NCBI GenBank assembly: GCA_963930655.1
Contig: OZ005602.1
Location: 28,843,840-28,907,839 of the forward strand
Direction of reading: 5' to 3'
DNA from: Myrica gale
Taxonomy: Eukaryota; Streptophyta; Magnoliopsida; Fagales; Myricaceae
DNA: 64,000 bases
Positions 26,875 through 38,685 of this stretch are shown here, in pieces; positions within the stretch are counted from its first letter, which is position 1; the number at the start of each line of letters is the position of its first letter. A program made the translations under genes and the position numbers. The notes beneath the pieces are model-generated. The model did no database searches. It was not told where the DNA came from and worked only from the letters and a program-made list of their open reading frames with translations.

Positions 26875-29800
26875 TCATGCCAGCTCTGGACCACTGGGGA
26901 GTGGTTCATAGCCATCATGATGCTGAGCAGGGGGCTTGGTTGTTTCAACAGGAATGCACTTTATGATAACAGCGACGATTGAACTTGCAGCTCCAATTAA
27001 GACACTGGCTAACCACAGTTCCCAGCTGAGCGGCACTGTATCAGCAAAAGTGCCTAGAAATTCCACTATTATGATCTGGAAAGCTACTGTAGAAACCATG
27101 ACAATCAAGAAGACCCAGCTATCAAAGATGCCTCGGAAAACATTTATCTTCTTCATGTCACGGCTGTTTATCTCGTTGAACACCTAGTAGGTAGAATCAG
27201 AAAGAAAGAACAGAAACAGAGGTCATTTTGTGATCAGGAATCAAACTTTTCTGCTTTATGATTAGGGGAAGAAAGGAGAACAGAACTTTTGAGAACAAGA
27301 TAAGTTAAGAGGGATGTAAAACACAGAGAGAAAATAATCCAGCAGATAGTGCAACGATCTGCTTCGGTAGAAAATGAAAATGAAGACGGGTAGCATACCT
27401 GGCAGAACACAAACGAGTTGAATATGAATGTGTCGAGAATCAAATCAGCATCTGAACCAGTGAGCTTCAGAAGCCACTTCCCATCAAGTTTGAGAATCAA
27501 GAGGACAAGAATTTGATAGATGCTCTGACCGATGATATTCCTCCACATGGTCCTAGTGATGAAGCTTTCATTCCTCCCAATTGGGAGTCTTTTCATCAGT
27601 GCATCATGTGGAGGTTCTGTTGCCAGTGCCAATGCACCAAGAGTGTCCATGATTAAGTTTACCCAAAGCATTTGTACGGTCGTAAGAGGAGCAGTCCCTG
27701 AAGGTTTAATTCACAAAGTTCTTAGCAGTCTGCATTTTGAAGCTTACTAACGAGAAACCAAAAGAAAGAAGTTAAAACAAACGTCTGAAATGATGATACC
27801 AGAGATGCATGCGCAGATAAAGTTCAGCATCAGAGCAACGACATTAACTGTTAACTGGAATTGTACAAACTTCTGAATGTTAATGTAAACTGCACGGCCC
27901 CATCTCGCAACAGTCACTATAGTTTTGAAGTTATCATCCATTATAATGACATCAGCATTTTCTTTTGCTACCTGCAACAATGAAAAAACACAGGATTCTA
28001 AGCTAACAACTCCAAGGCCACCTATCAGCAATGACTAAATGTTTTCTTTGAAACAAACAACCCAAAATACGGGTCGTGATCTAAACAAATATAACAAGCA
28101 ATTGTTGCAGATAATATGATCATGTATCTAACAAACCTCTGTTCCTGCTATACCCATAGCAAGTCCAATGTCTGCCTCATGCAATGCAGGAGCATCATTG
28201 GTCCCATCACCAGTCACTGCGACGACCTCTTTCATTACATGCCTTAACTGGGTTACAAGGGTGTGCTTGTCCAAAGGCTGGGATCGAGCCATAACCTACA
28301 CATACGTAATATAAGCAAATTTAGAAGCTTCTACCACTTTGCATTTAAGAAAAGTTCATTAAGCAATTGAGAAAACCTGTAGTTTTGGGATTAACTCCTT
28401 CATCTCCTGTGGACTCTTACTGCGGAAATCTGACCCGTCTATTGCCAGCCCATCTTCTGTCAAGATACCACATTCTTCAGCTATTGCTTTAGCAGTATTG
28501 ATATTATCACCAGTGACCATACGCACAGTAATCCCAGCGGCTAAACAAGTTTTAACTGCTTCCTTTACTCCAGGACGAACAGGATCCTTAATTCCAATAA
28601 CAGCTATTAATGTATAACCATCATCAGGTAGACTATCCACGTTGGAAGCGCCTTCCATATCCTTGAAGGCCAAGCATAGAGTTCTTAAAGCTTTACAAGC
28701 GAAACAGTTTATGACATCTGTGATGTCCTTCTTTTGTTCCTCAGAGAGTCTGATAGCTTCCCCATCAGCATTTATAGTTTTATCACACATTTCTAAAATT
28801 ATTTCTGACGCACCTTTGCAGAATGCTCGAAGCAGGCCACTGCCAGGTAGAGACACAAGTACAGACATCTTCTTTTTGACTGAATTGAAAGGCTCAACCC
28901 TGATTATCTTGTAGTCATCCCGATGAGTATTAAAATCACCTCCCAGAAGCAAGCCAAATTCCATTATTGCCGTCTCTGTCGGAGTACCTATGATGTTTTT
29001 CTTTGCTTCTTTTCCTTTAACGACCTCTGCGCTAGTATTCTTAAATATCGACTGCAGAAGAATGTTAATTACTGTTTGAGAGATTGAGTTCTTCAGCACA
29101 TCTCCATTGTCTCCACTACTTATTTCTATAGTTTTTTGGCATATCCATATTTTATTTACCACCATATGATTTGTGGTCAAAGTTCCTGTTTTATCTGTGC
29201 AAATACAACTAGCAGAGCCCATCGTCTCACACGCAGAGAGATGCCTAACAAGCGCCTTATCACTCATTAGCTTTTTCATTGCAAAGGCAAGACTTAGTGT
29301 CACTGCTAGGGGTAGTCCCTCTGGAACTGCAACAACTAGTATGGTCACTGAAATTGCAAAGTAATTTAAAAGTTCCATTCCATCACTAGCAGACCAGTCC
29401 GTGATCTTATTGTGAAGTGCCTTCTCCACTAAAAACCTTGCAATAAGAACTAAAAATGTCAGCACTGCAAAAGCCAGACCTATCTTCCCAATAACAGTGG
29501 CCACTCCATTGAGCTTTACCTGAAGTGGCGTCTCATCTTCTCCTCCTTCACTCAGAGTAACCATCAATCTTCCCCATTCAGTCCTCATGCCAACTGATGT
29601 CACCAACATTTTTCCAGACCCATCTTGGACTTTGGTGCCTGAAAGAAGAAACGGCCTTTCTTGGTTTATTTTCACTGGCTCACTCTCACCTGACAAACTA
29701 GATTCATCAACTGAAAAGCTGTAGCCCGATATGAAAATGCCGTCAGCGGGAACTTGATCTCCAATGGATAGATGAACAATATCTCCAACTACCAAATCAT

Positions 29801-32800
29801 AGATTGAAACCTTCTGCCTGCACCCATCTCTGGTCACATGAACAACTATATTTTTCTTCTCCTTGTCCAAGTCCTTAAATTGCAAGGACTGCTTGTAGTC
29901 ACTGATTGCTGTTACCATCACTACTAGGAATATGCAGAGCATTATTCCTAACCCATCATACATACCCTGTGGCCACCCTTCCGTTGCAATTCCAACACCT
30001 ATAGAAATGGCCGCACAAACCATGAGGATTTCTAGTGTTAAGTCTTGTAGGGCTTCCCAAACGAACATCCAAAAACTTTTAGAAGGTTTCTCGACATATC
30101 TGTTACAACCATAGGTGCTTTGCCGGACAGGTATGTCATTTGCGGCAACACCATCATCCAAAGACAAATAAAGTTCTCTTGCTAATCCTTGAACTCCTTC
30201 ATGATGCTCCAAACCCTTGATGTCATGGGATTGAACAATGGATGCTAGTTCATCAGGTTCAATTCCAAAACCAGCATCCCTAACTTCTTTGGAGAGATTG
30301 TAATGAGCTTGCTTTCCAGCTGCATGGGGTTTGAAAAAAGAATATGTAATTCGAAAAATAAATAGAAGTTTAGATGAATCACTTATAACATTCAATACCG
30401 TCGATCCTGCTAACGAACTGCAATGCTGCTTGATTCACGTATATAGCTGTTCGTAACTTCTCCTGGTCACAAGCAGTAAGAATACAATGACACAGTAACA
30501 TGAATATAGCAAATCAATGTAAATCAAGCAGCACTTGGGATTACGCTGCAAGATTTAAGCTATATGACGCATACAGTTCAGCATACGTTAAAACAGACAT
30601 AGCAACTCCCCAAGAGTTATACAGAGCCTTCTCTCTTGGAGTTCTAATGAATCTTTAATTGACATTAATTTACTATGTTACACCATGAAAAAACAAAAAA
30701 CTGGGTGGAAGTTCATAGCACAAAAATGTACTAAAATTCATCTATTATTCAAGATACTTATTTCTAGCACTTAGAATAACAAGTGGCAAACCCACTCTTT
30801 TCTCAATTTTCTTGTACTAGAAGTTAAAACAAAAAACATAAACCTGTCTCCTTAGCTTTCAGGATTTGTTAAGCATAAGAGGTACAGGTGGAGAAAATTT
30901 TCAATATTGTGGTTGCTTTGTCGGCTTTAAGTAGTGTATGCACTAGTACTCCAACAAATAATTAGGCAGTTTAGCGTTCCATGTATAAGAATATCCAACA
31001 TCTGCTATACAGTCTCACAGAGATTCGTAACAGTTCCATACTCAAAATACTTCGTGAAGACATTTGGTAAAGTTGACAAATAATTATTTTGCTCTTGAAT
31101 ATATAGCTACACTGCACTGTTACAAATTCATCAAATTTTAAATTGGATGACTTTGCAGAGTACTCTCTGGTGCTAATTGACTAGGATATTGTTTCATGAG
31201 CTTTGAATGATCCGAGTCAGTCTCTCTAAAATAATTCATCATTGCCAAAGGCATTCAAGAAATCAGATTGGTGGTCAGAAAAGGAAGAAGTTTCGGCCAC
31301 ATGTATATAGATGAAGTTGTGGGGTAGCATTAGTAAAACAAAGACGAAAAAGAATGGCACCAAATACTGGAGTCTGGAGACTAGTCTAAGTGGGGCTAAC
31401 ACTAAGTACGTGCTGTCCCCGCCACATTAGAAAAGTTTCAAGGACTTTGTGAAGGAAAAGCTCCTTTCTGAGAAAAGAAGAGATCATTAGGCACGTATCG
31501 GTCTATTCTGAGAAAAGAAGAGCTCCTTTCGGCTAGATTCTGCTAGTTAGTTGTTTAATTTAGCTAGCACTTATTGGAATACTTCCATGCATGGTTACTT
31601 GTCAACTACTTCAGAAAATCCGCTAAAATCCATAACCAACAAGTTCCTTGAAATTACTTTACTAAAGGACAGAAACATGTTTGAGAATATGATTTCTTCT
31701 ACTTTTGAAATATCTACCTAGATTAATATATGGCAGCAGAACCAATGGAATTATGTTGCTACGAACAACAGCTGCTCGATTTTTAATGGTACTATTGAAG
31801 AGTTTAAGACGGAAGTCATGTTTGGCAATCATATTCAAATGGAGGAAAGTGTGAAGAGACTAAAAATGGCAACCTTTCCTACACGGAAACAAGTCAAAAA
31901 AAGGGGAAAGAAAAGCTCTAGCACCCAAGTGAGAAACCAAAGAAAACAATCCATTTTCTCATGAGCATGCTTCTAAGCAAACCAACTTTGAAGCATATGA
32001 ATACGACATTAGCATGGCTGCCTTAGGTATACCTCGAAGCCGTCATCATGCTAATTGCAACAGAGGAGTTGAACGCAAAAAAAAAAAATCAATTTTTCCT
32101 GCGGCTTCTACCTATAACTATCCTTTTTGAACTCGTTAGCTTATGTATGAAAACCAACTCCTTTTTCTTTCGTCGGTTACGGTAAATTGACTTTTCCATA
32201 AAACGTGACGTTTCCTTGTTCCAACCAACAACTACAAGGCTTTGTGTAATAGTTAAACAAGTTTGATGAATGGGCAAATCTCTCTCTCCCCGGAAAGAGT
32301 CTACAACGTAAATATCCAAGAAAATCACAAAACATAACCCAAGAATACAGAAATCATTAAAATGAAAACTAATGTTCGATCAAGTGCTGTTAATATTCAA
32401 CCAAAAGAGATCTGTTCGGTTGCTCGGAAAATGGTCGGTGTGCAGCATTTTGCATCTGATCCGGAACTGATCAATGCCTCTGTTAGCCATGACTCATCCA
32501 AGGCCAGTGCAACCATTTACAAGGGAGCTGGAGCCCAGGATGAAAGCATTCAAAACTAATAAAAACGACTATATTATCAAACAAAATGATCATTCAGTTC
32601 CAAACCAGAACGCTTTTCAGATATAAATATGATACACAGGGAGAGGTTATCCATTGAGACCTGGAGTTTCCTGCGCTTTCTTTCAGCTTCTGCGCGCTTC
32701 GCCAGATCGGCGACCATGCGGAACCTGCGCCGAGGATTCTTGACCATGGAGACCGCCGCTCTCCATCTCTCAAGCGCTTCATTGGACGGCCTCTTGGGTT

Positions 32801-32834
32801 CCACGTCGAAGTTCTTTCTCAGATACTTCTCCAT
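26875..32834 (-). CDS. ACA4/ACA11-like: Autoinhibited P2B-type Ca2+-ATPase, ACA4/ACA11-like
   Basis: Pumps Ca2+ out of the cytosol using ATP; the ACA4/ACA11 group sits in the vacuolar membrane and is relieved of autoinhibition by calmodulin. Exons (minus order): 32834-32661, 30462-30399, 30319-28377, 28295-28137, 27971-27800, 27697-27399, 27183-26875; all GT-AG; total 3,120 nt = 1,039 residues, the family length. Exon 1 holds the N-terminal regulatory part with the basic-aromatic calmodulin-binding stretch around residues 22-42 ([18 protein letters not shown]). Exon 2 encodes [17 protein letters not shown]. Then come TM1-2, the DESSLSGES actuator loop, PEGLP in TM4, the phosphorylated Asp in [11 protein letters not shown] (about residue 450), [21 protein letters not shown] and the C-terminal membrane block. 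The tail [12 protein letters not shown] is typical of ACA4/ACA11. Intron 1 is 2.2 kb and separates the regulatory exon from the pump. Codons are intact throughout. Confidence 0.97.
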
Positions 32835-33903
32835 TTATTTTCTGCGTTACAAACGATACGACCCCTCGCTTCGCCAACAATCTATGAACGAAATATATGA
32901 CAGAAAAAGATGACGAGGTAGAAGGAGGGTTAAGATTTAGCTCTACACGGCAAGGAAAGATTCAAACTTATGCCGTGATTGGCGGGAATAAGAGAGCAGA
33001 CAGAGATTGATCAGAGACATCGAGCTGTACGTGAAGATACATATACATATATAGAACCTTCCCATGTAGGTTCATGAGGCAGACTTAAAAGAAGAGCACG
33101 AGTCTCTCTTTAATCACATTACAACTCCATCGGCATATTACTCTCGAATTTTGCTTACGAATTTGGAAAAAGTATTTCGTTAGTCCCCATTCTTTGGGCT
33201 ATTATCAAATTGTCTCTCCTGGTTTTGACTATTCTCAAATTGATCATACCACACGCGTTCAATGACCCTAGCTAGTCAAAGAAAGTGTCGATATCTATGT
33301 GGGACGCAACAAAATAGCCCCGTGTACGAAAAAAAAAACACTCCATCATATCCCATAACTACCCACGTATAGTCTACCCAATATCCTCCTTAAAACATAA
33401 CCGGAACGATAACGAAAACATTGAGATGATGGAGGGATGGAGGGATCGGAACGAGAACTCCGGGGAATTTCAACCTCCTCGTGATATGGTGGGGCATAGA
33501 AGGGGAGAAAAACCCTTCTCCTGCTCATCCTCATTCTCCTCCTCCCGGAGGACATAGATGGTGGAGGGGATGGGAGGGGAAACAGATTCCCTCTTAAGGT
33601 GAGATTTTTTATCTAAAAAATTGTAAATAACTTAGATTAATTAAGGCCATTAAATATTTTAGATGAAACTCAGTACATCGATCCCTTACAATATTTTTGA
33701 AAATCTCTCCCTAAGAGGAATCGATACACTTTTTTCTGTTTTTTCTAATCTCTCCTTAAGTAATTCGATGCGATCAAGGTTATATGTGTCTAACCATGAC
33801 GTGTTTCTTCAATCGTTGTCAGGGAAATACGAGAAACTGGTCCCTAGGGCATACAGTAGTCGGAGGAAGATTTTCAGCCACAAGATTAAACCAAAAGATA
33901 AGC
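32835..33903. other. Upstream region of the Ca2+-ATPase gene
   Basis: Probable promoter and leader of the minus-strand pump gene. Beyond about 33.2 kb the DNA is non-coding; a minus-strand ORF at 33346-33555 is Arg/Ser-rich by composition only. Confidence 0.4.
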
Positions 33904-34062
33904 GGCATGTTTGTTTGCCCAAAAATTTGGGACCCCAAAAATTCCAACCATACAAACATATTTCAAAATTTTCAACTTTTACGTATACATTTCAAACTTT
34001 TCACAAACTCCAATAAACTTCAACATTCAAAAGATTCCCAAAATTTGGTAAACAAACAACCC
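33904..34062. mobile_element. MITE of a TGTTTG-ended family
   Basis: About 159 bp. The left end GGCATGTTTGTTTGCCC and the reverse complement of the right end GGGTTGTTTGTTTACC form imperfect inverted repeats around an interior of CAAACTTTT and CTCCAATA motifs. The same interior motifs recur near 40.2, 47.2, 49.0 and 61.6 kb. Confidence 0.6.
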
Positions 34063-34423
34063 AGACCAAAATCCAAGGGGTCGAATTCTAAAGGCGAAAT
34101 GACAAGAATTTTTTTTCCTTTGTAATGCTAAAAATTGTCTTACAATTACAATATCCTGTTCTAAATCGTTCTATGTAAGTCACCAACACGTAAGGAATTC
34201 TACATTCTACAAAAACAGTGAGAATTCTACACGTAAGGACTGTCTTTTTGTTGTCCTCGCTCTCTTTTCTCCATTCTACAAAAACAGTGAGAATTCTAGA
34301 ACTCTTAAGGAATTAGCCTAAGAACTGTGGTGATGTGGTCTGTGGATGGGAGCAAGAAAATTACACTTATCACTTCAGTTCGATATGTGTTTCTAATTTC
34401 TACCTCTATACAAAATTCTTGTC
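34063..34423. other. Short spacer with a local direct repeat
   Basis: The phrase CTACAAAAACAGTGAGAATTC occurs at about 34205 and 34276, a small local duplication. No gene. Confidence 0.4.
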
Positions 34424-34724
34424 TCCGCCACTGTCCACGACCCACTACTTCACTGGTTCTGCTCCAACCCCTCTCCCCCCGTGGCCATCATCTCTGACTT
34501 GTTCCTCTGCTGGACTCTCCGCCTCGCCCACCAGCTCGGTATCCCCAGGATCGCTTTCTTCTCCACCCGTGCATTCTTGACCTCCGTCCTCGATCACTGT
34601 TGGTGCAACGCACGAGTTGTTGCCTCGCTACCGGTCGTTTCCTTCCCCGATCTACCGAAATCGACGTCCTTCAAGCAGGAGGATCTGCCTTCTATTTTTC
34701 GCTTGTACAAGGAATTTGGATGAA
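34424..34724 (+). pseudogene. UGT89B-like glycosyltransferase fragment (middle part)
   Basis: Encodes a stretch matching residues of about 115-210 of the intact UGT at 37222-38685: HDPLLHWFCSNPSPP, then VAIISDLFLCWTLRLAHQLG, IPRIAFFSTRAFL, and DLPK-SFKQEDLPSIFRLYKE before a stop. Both the start of the gene and the whole C-terminal half, including the sugar-donor box, are missing. It is a remnant of a tandem duplicate upstream of the live gene. Confidence 0.85.
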
Positions 34725-35530
34725 AATTATTATTTTTTATGAAATGAAATGATAACTTTACACATACATAATATAATTATAAAAAAATATAATGGTAAAA
34801 TCTCCATTGCACTCAATAAAAATAGCAATTTTTGTCTAAATTAAAGGTGGAGTGTATAGTGTAAACAATTAATAATTGATGGTGATCAAATGTAACGATA
34901 TTAGTAGTCATGTGTGCAAAACACCAATAATCAGAGGTAATGTATTGAACTTTGTTTTTTCAACGTAATGAACCCTTGTAATTTGTAAATTCATTAATAA
35001 CCTCATTTATATTAGAGAAAAATTCTGATTACAGATCCAAAAAATACAACAAATCAAAACCAACAAAGAAAGAACCATTAATTTAAGCAAATAGGAGGCA
35101 AGCCTATCTCATCAGTCTTTATAATTTCAATTAGTAAAATTAGAATCATGAAGACAACTCACTGCCACCAACGACGTAATTATTCATCGTAATTTTATAT
35201 TTCTGCTCAATTTTTCTACGTATCCATCACCAAACAACAAAAAATACAAGAAAAGAGTGTTATATAAATAGTTTGAAAACCATTTATATATATATGAAGC
35301 ACACGCCGTAAGGAAATAATTAGAACTAAAATCTTCCATTTATATTCTTTTTGGCTTTTGTTTTTGTCTTCTTTCTTTTCTGGGACCTTGGCAGAAGATT
35401 CTAAACCTTAATTATCAAAGTGGACAAACATGTCTGACTAGGACTACATATTTCCACGTGGAAAATTTTATAACACCATCATGCTTAATTTAATCAACGA
35501 TGACAAATTAAATGAGTATAATGAGTTTCT
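34725..35530. other. AT-rich spacer between UGT remnants
   Basis: AT-rich, no open frames. It separates a middle fragment from a leader fragment of UGT copies that lie in the reverse of the expected order. Confidence 0.4.
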
Positions 35531-35832
35531 GAGAGACGTAACGGGCTCTAGAAAAGCTCTCTTTTCACTCACCCCCCGTCGAGGAGATAGAGCAATAACG
35601 TCTGGTCTCCCTCAGACTCGTGCATGCTACTAGTTTCGAGCAGATAGTCACGAAGAAGTGAGATGACTGAGACGTGCGGCTGTAGGTGGGTAGGAACGCA
35701 GAGAACCCGACCTTCTCTCTCTCTCCCGAATGTGGGTAGTTGTCGCTGATCAGAAAAAAGCACCATTGAAGGAAAGCATGAGAAAATCGAATCAAATGGC
35801 AAGCGCAGACGCAGGCACCATGGTGGCTACCA
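35531..35832 (+). pseudogene. Remnant of a UGT leader and first codons
   Basis: About 270 bases resemble the leader of the intact UGT gene (36991-37250): both have CTAGGAAAAGCT/CTAGAAAAGCTC-like starts, CACCCCCC-TCGAGGA, CGTCTCCCTCA, GCGGCTGT-GGTGGGTAGGA and then an AATGGC start context followed by SADA codons. After the ATG at about 35796 the similarity is lost within a few codons. It is the front end of a second, otherwise deleted, UGT copy. Confidence 0.75.
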
Positions 35833-36086
35833 TCATTAATATGCTCATAAGGACCTCACTGGCTGGCTTTCCTAGATCACAAAACAAGCTCTTAGAGTCC
35901 ATTTAGTGCGGTTCCAGATATTAAAGATACAATCTCATGATATGTTTCTAATTCGATATATATACTACACACACGAACGTGAAATGAGCAAATCACCCTA
36001 AACTGCGAACCAAAACCAAAACAAAAACTAGGGGAATATTATGTAATTTAAGTCCTGTCATGTCTTCCCCCACGAAAGAGTGCATT

Positions 36087-36406
36087 GGTGACTTTAATGT
36101 AAAAGTATCTCAAAACAAAAAACTTGGATATTTTAGATGACGAGCATTAAGGAGTCATAATATTCTGGAAATGTGTTCGGAAATGATATATTAATCTGGA
36201 CAGAAAATTGTAGAAAAAATACTAGCAGGAGATCGAAAATATAGTTGCGTTGAAGTCATATTTTTGGAATATTCTGCACGGTGACTTTAATGTAAAGGTA
36301 TCTCAAAACAAAAAACTTGGATATTTTAGATGATGAGCATTAATAAGGAGTTAAAATATTCTGGTAATGTGTTTGGAAATGATATATTAATCTGGACAGA
36401 AAATTG
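36087..36406. repeat. Direct repeat, two copies of about 125 bp
   Basis: 36087-36210 and 36280-36406 are near-identical, both running from GGTGACTTTAATGTAAA to CTGGACAGAAAATTG. The sequence following each copy (GTTGAAGTCAT...GGAATATTCTGCA) is also shared, at 36248 and after 36738, showing that the larger unit was duplicated before an LTR landed in the second copy. Confidence 0.9.
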
Positions 36407-36413
36407 CTGAGTT

Positions 36414-36738
36414 TGTTGAAATAATAGAAAGATAAAGAGAATGAAGAATGATTTGTATATTCAAAGGTGTGTATAAACAGAGTTTGTTGAAATAATAGAA
36501 AGACAGAGAGAATGAAGAATGATTTGTATATTAAAAGGTGTGTATAAATAGTACAATGACCCGTCCTTTTATAGGAGCAGGGAGAGAGCTATACAAGGTA
36601 AGTGAAATCAACAAAATAATTACAAATCACAATTAGATCACAAATCACAATTTTTGAGATATGAGAATATCTTCTTGATTAGGAAGATCACAGAAGATAT
36701 ATTTCCATAATCTTCCGAAATCAGACAATATGCTAACA
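36414..36738. mobile_element. Solo LTR, Copia-like, with GAGTT target duplication (fossil)
   Basis: A 325-bp unit beginning TGTTGAAATAATAG and ending ATGCTAACA, flanked by GAGTT at 36409-36413 and 36739-36743. It holds a TATA-like TATAAATA and a CCTTTTATAGG motif. No internal part is left, so it is a solo LTR from recombination between two LTRs. Its first 71 bp are duplicated in tandem (boundary near 36480). It is shorter than most plant Copia LTRs; the superfamily is inferred. Confidence 0.7.
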
Positions 36739-37221
36739 GAGTTGAAGTCATTTTTTGGAATATTCTGCATTTAATAAATTTACCCTATCGAGCATTGTAT
36801 TGATAAGGTGCATGTATTTCAGGAAAATACATGAATTTGAACCATAACAGATTCACAAAGATTACCTCCACAAAATTACAAATTCCATTCAAATGGTGTC
36901 GAAGAGCAGAAATTGCAATCATCCTATCAGATCTGGGAGGGGACTATGGTGGTGTTTGTTCGTGGAATCCTAAACCCAACGGTGACTCTTCCGAGAAACT
37001 TACCGGGCACTAGGAAAAGCTATCTTCCAGTCACCCCCCATCGAGGAAAGCCATACCGTCCCGTCTCCCTCATTAAAGTCTTACATGTCAGTCATGCTTC
37101 TAACTGCGGCTGTTGGTGGGTAGGACCACAGAGAACCCAGTCATATCTCCCCAGGAAGAGTTTTAAGACGAGAGTCGTGGCTCAGAAAAGCATTATTGAA
37201 GCAAGCAAAAAATCGAACCAA

Positions 37222-38685
37222 ATGGCTTGCTCAGACGCCAAGAACACCACGGCCACAGCCATGTCTTCGAGCTCCGGCGATACTAGTTCCAGGCTCCCCC
37301 ACATCCTGGTCTTTCCCTACCCAGCCCAAGGCCACATGCTCCCACTCCTTGATCTCACCCACCAACTCTCTCTCCGTGGCCTATACATCACTATCTTAGT
37401 CACCCCAAAGAACCTCCCTACTCTCACCCCTCTCCTCTCAGCCCACCCCTCTATCCAAACCCTGGTCCTCCCCTTCCCTCCCAACCCCAACATACCACAA
37501 GGCATCGAGAACGTCAAGGACCTCGGCTTTGCCGGAAACCTCCCCATCATGGTCGCCTTACGCGACCTGTACGACCCGATACTCCAGTGGTTCCGCTCCC
37601 ATCCTTCTCCACCTGTAGCCATCATCTCCGACTTCTTCCTCGGTTGGACACTCAAACTCGCCCACCAGCTCGGCATCCCCAGGATCGCTTTCTACTCGTC
37701 CGGTGCGTTCTTGGCCTCCGTCGTCGAGTACTTATGGCGCAACGCACCAACCTTTCCTCATGATCAGCCGGTTGTTCACTTTTCTGATCTTCCGAGATCG
37801 CCGTCCTTCAAGCAGGAGCATCTGCCTTCCGTGTTCCGCATATTCAAGGAATCCAACCCGGATAAGGAGTTCCTGAGGGATGGCATGCTCGCAAATACTT
37901 CGAGTTGGGGGTGCATTTTTAACAGCTTCAGGGAATTGGAAGGCGAGTACCTAGATAACCTTAAGAGGATCATGGGACAACCGCGCGTGTACGCGGTTGG
38001 ACCGTTGAGTTTAGTGGGCATTAACGAAGGGGCGGACCGGGGAAACCCGGACTCGGATTCCGCTACCCATGTGCTTACGCACCTTGATGGGTGCCCCGAC
38101 GGGTCGGTTCTTTACGTCTGCTTCGGAAGCCAGAAGTTGTTGAATAAACAGCAAATGGAGAATTTGGCTTCGGGACTCGAAAAGAGCCTGATCCGGTTCG
38201 TATGGGTCGTAAAAACGGGCACAACCCAGCAGGTGGAGGAAGGGTACGGCGTCGTTCCAGACGGGTTTGAGAAACGGGTCGAAGGTAGGGGTATTATCCT
38301 AAAGGGATGGGCCCCACAGGTAAAGATATTGAGTCACAGGGCTGTGGGTGGGTTTCTGAGTCACTGCGGGTTGAACTCAGTGCTAGAAGGGATAGCGAGT
38401 GGGACGATGATCCTGGGCTGGCCCATGGAGGCGGACCAGTTCGTGAATGCGAGGTTGCTAGTCGAATACATGGGCGTGGCCGTGACGGTGTGCGAGGGCG
38501 CCAACTCGGTACCAGACCCGGCCGAGTTGGGGAGGGTGATTGTTGAGTCATTGAGCGGGGATAGCGCGGAGAAAGCCAAGGCAAAGGAGTTGAGGGATAA
38601 GGCATTTGAAGCAGTGAGGGATGGTGGTGGCAGCTCTTCAAGGGATTTGGATGAGCTGGTGAAAGAGTTGGGCCAACTTCACTGA
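37222..38685 (+). CDS. UDP-glycosyltransferase, UGT89B-like
   Basis: Family 1 (GT-B fold) glycosyltransferase; UGT89B enzymes glycosylate small phenolics such as flavonols and benzoates in the cytosol. Intronless, 487 residues (usual 450-490). Start set at the ATG at 37222; the frame is open upstream to 36913 but that part is leader sequence shared with the remnant at 35531. The N-terminal domain has HILVFPYPAQGHMLPLLDLT with the catalytic His at about 38, and VAIISDFFLGW. The C-terminal donor (PSPG) box spans W363-Q406, from WAPQVKIL to PMEADQ. Oddities: the box reads HCGLNS where almost all plant UGTs have HCGWNS, and GTMILGWPM replaces the usual G-P-M-W-P block. Ala/Lys-rich C-terminus. 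The codons are GC-richer than the surroundings, as often in intronless plant UGTs. The specific acceptor cannot be read from sequence. Confidence 0.93.
   Translation: MACSDAKNTTATAMSSSSGDTSSRLPHILVFPYPAQGHMLPLLDLTHQLSLRGLYITILVTPKNLPTLTPLLSAHPSIQTLVLPFPPNPNIPQGIENVKDLGFAGNLPIMVALRDLYDPILQWFRSHPSPPVAIISDFFLGWTLKLAHQLGIPRIAFYSSGAFLASVVEYLWRNAPTFPHDQPVVHFSDLPRSPSFKQEHLPSVFRIFKESNPDKEFLRDGMLANTSSWGCIFNSFRELEGEYLDNLKRIMGQPRVYAVGPLSLVGINEGADRGNPDSDSATHVLTHLDGCPDGSVLYVCFGSQKLLNKQQMENLASGLEKSLIRFVWVVKTGTTQQVEEGYGVVPDGFEKRVEGRGIILKGWAPQVKILSHRAVGGFLSHCGLNSVLEGIASGTMILGWPMEADQFVNARLLVEYMGVAVTVCEGANSVPDPAELGRVIVESLSGDSAEKAKAKELRDKAFEAVRDGGGSSSRDLDELVKELGQLH

Noticed and set aside
30320-30395. Start of the Ca2+-ATPase at a Met inside the large exon
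   Set aside because: This stretch is intron 2; the real upstream exons at 30399-30462 and 32661-32834 restore the conserved N-terminus.
36913-37221. N-terminal extension of the UGT frame
   Set aside because: The open upstream part matches the leader of the remnant at 35531 and not any UGT protein; the ATG at 37222 gives the usual start.
38294-38641. Overlapping antisense ORFs in the UGT gene
   Set aside because: They mirror the GC-rich coding strand and have no homologous look.
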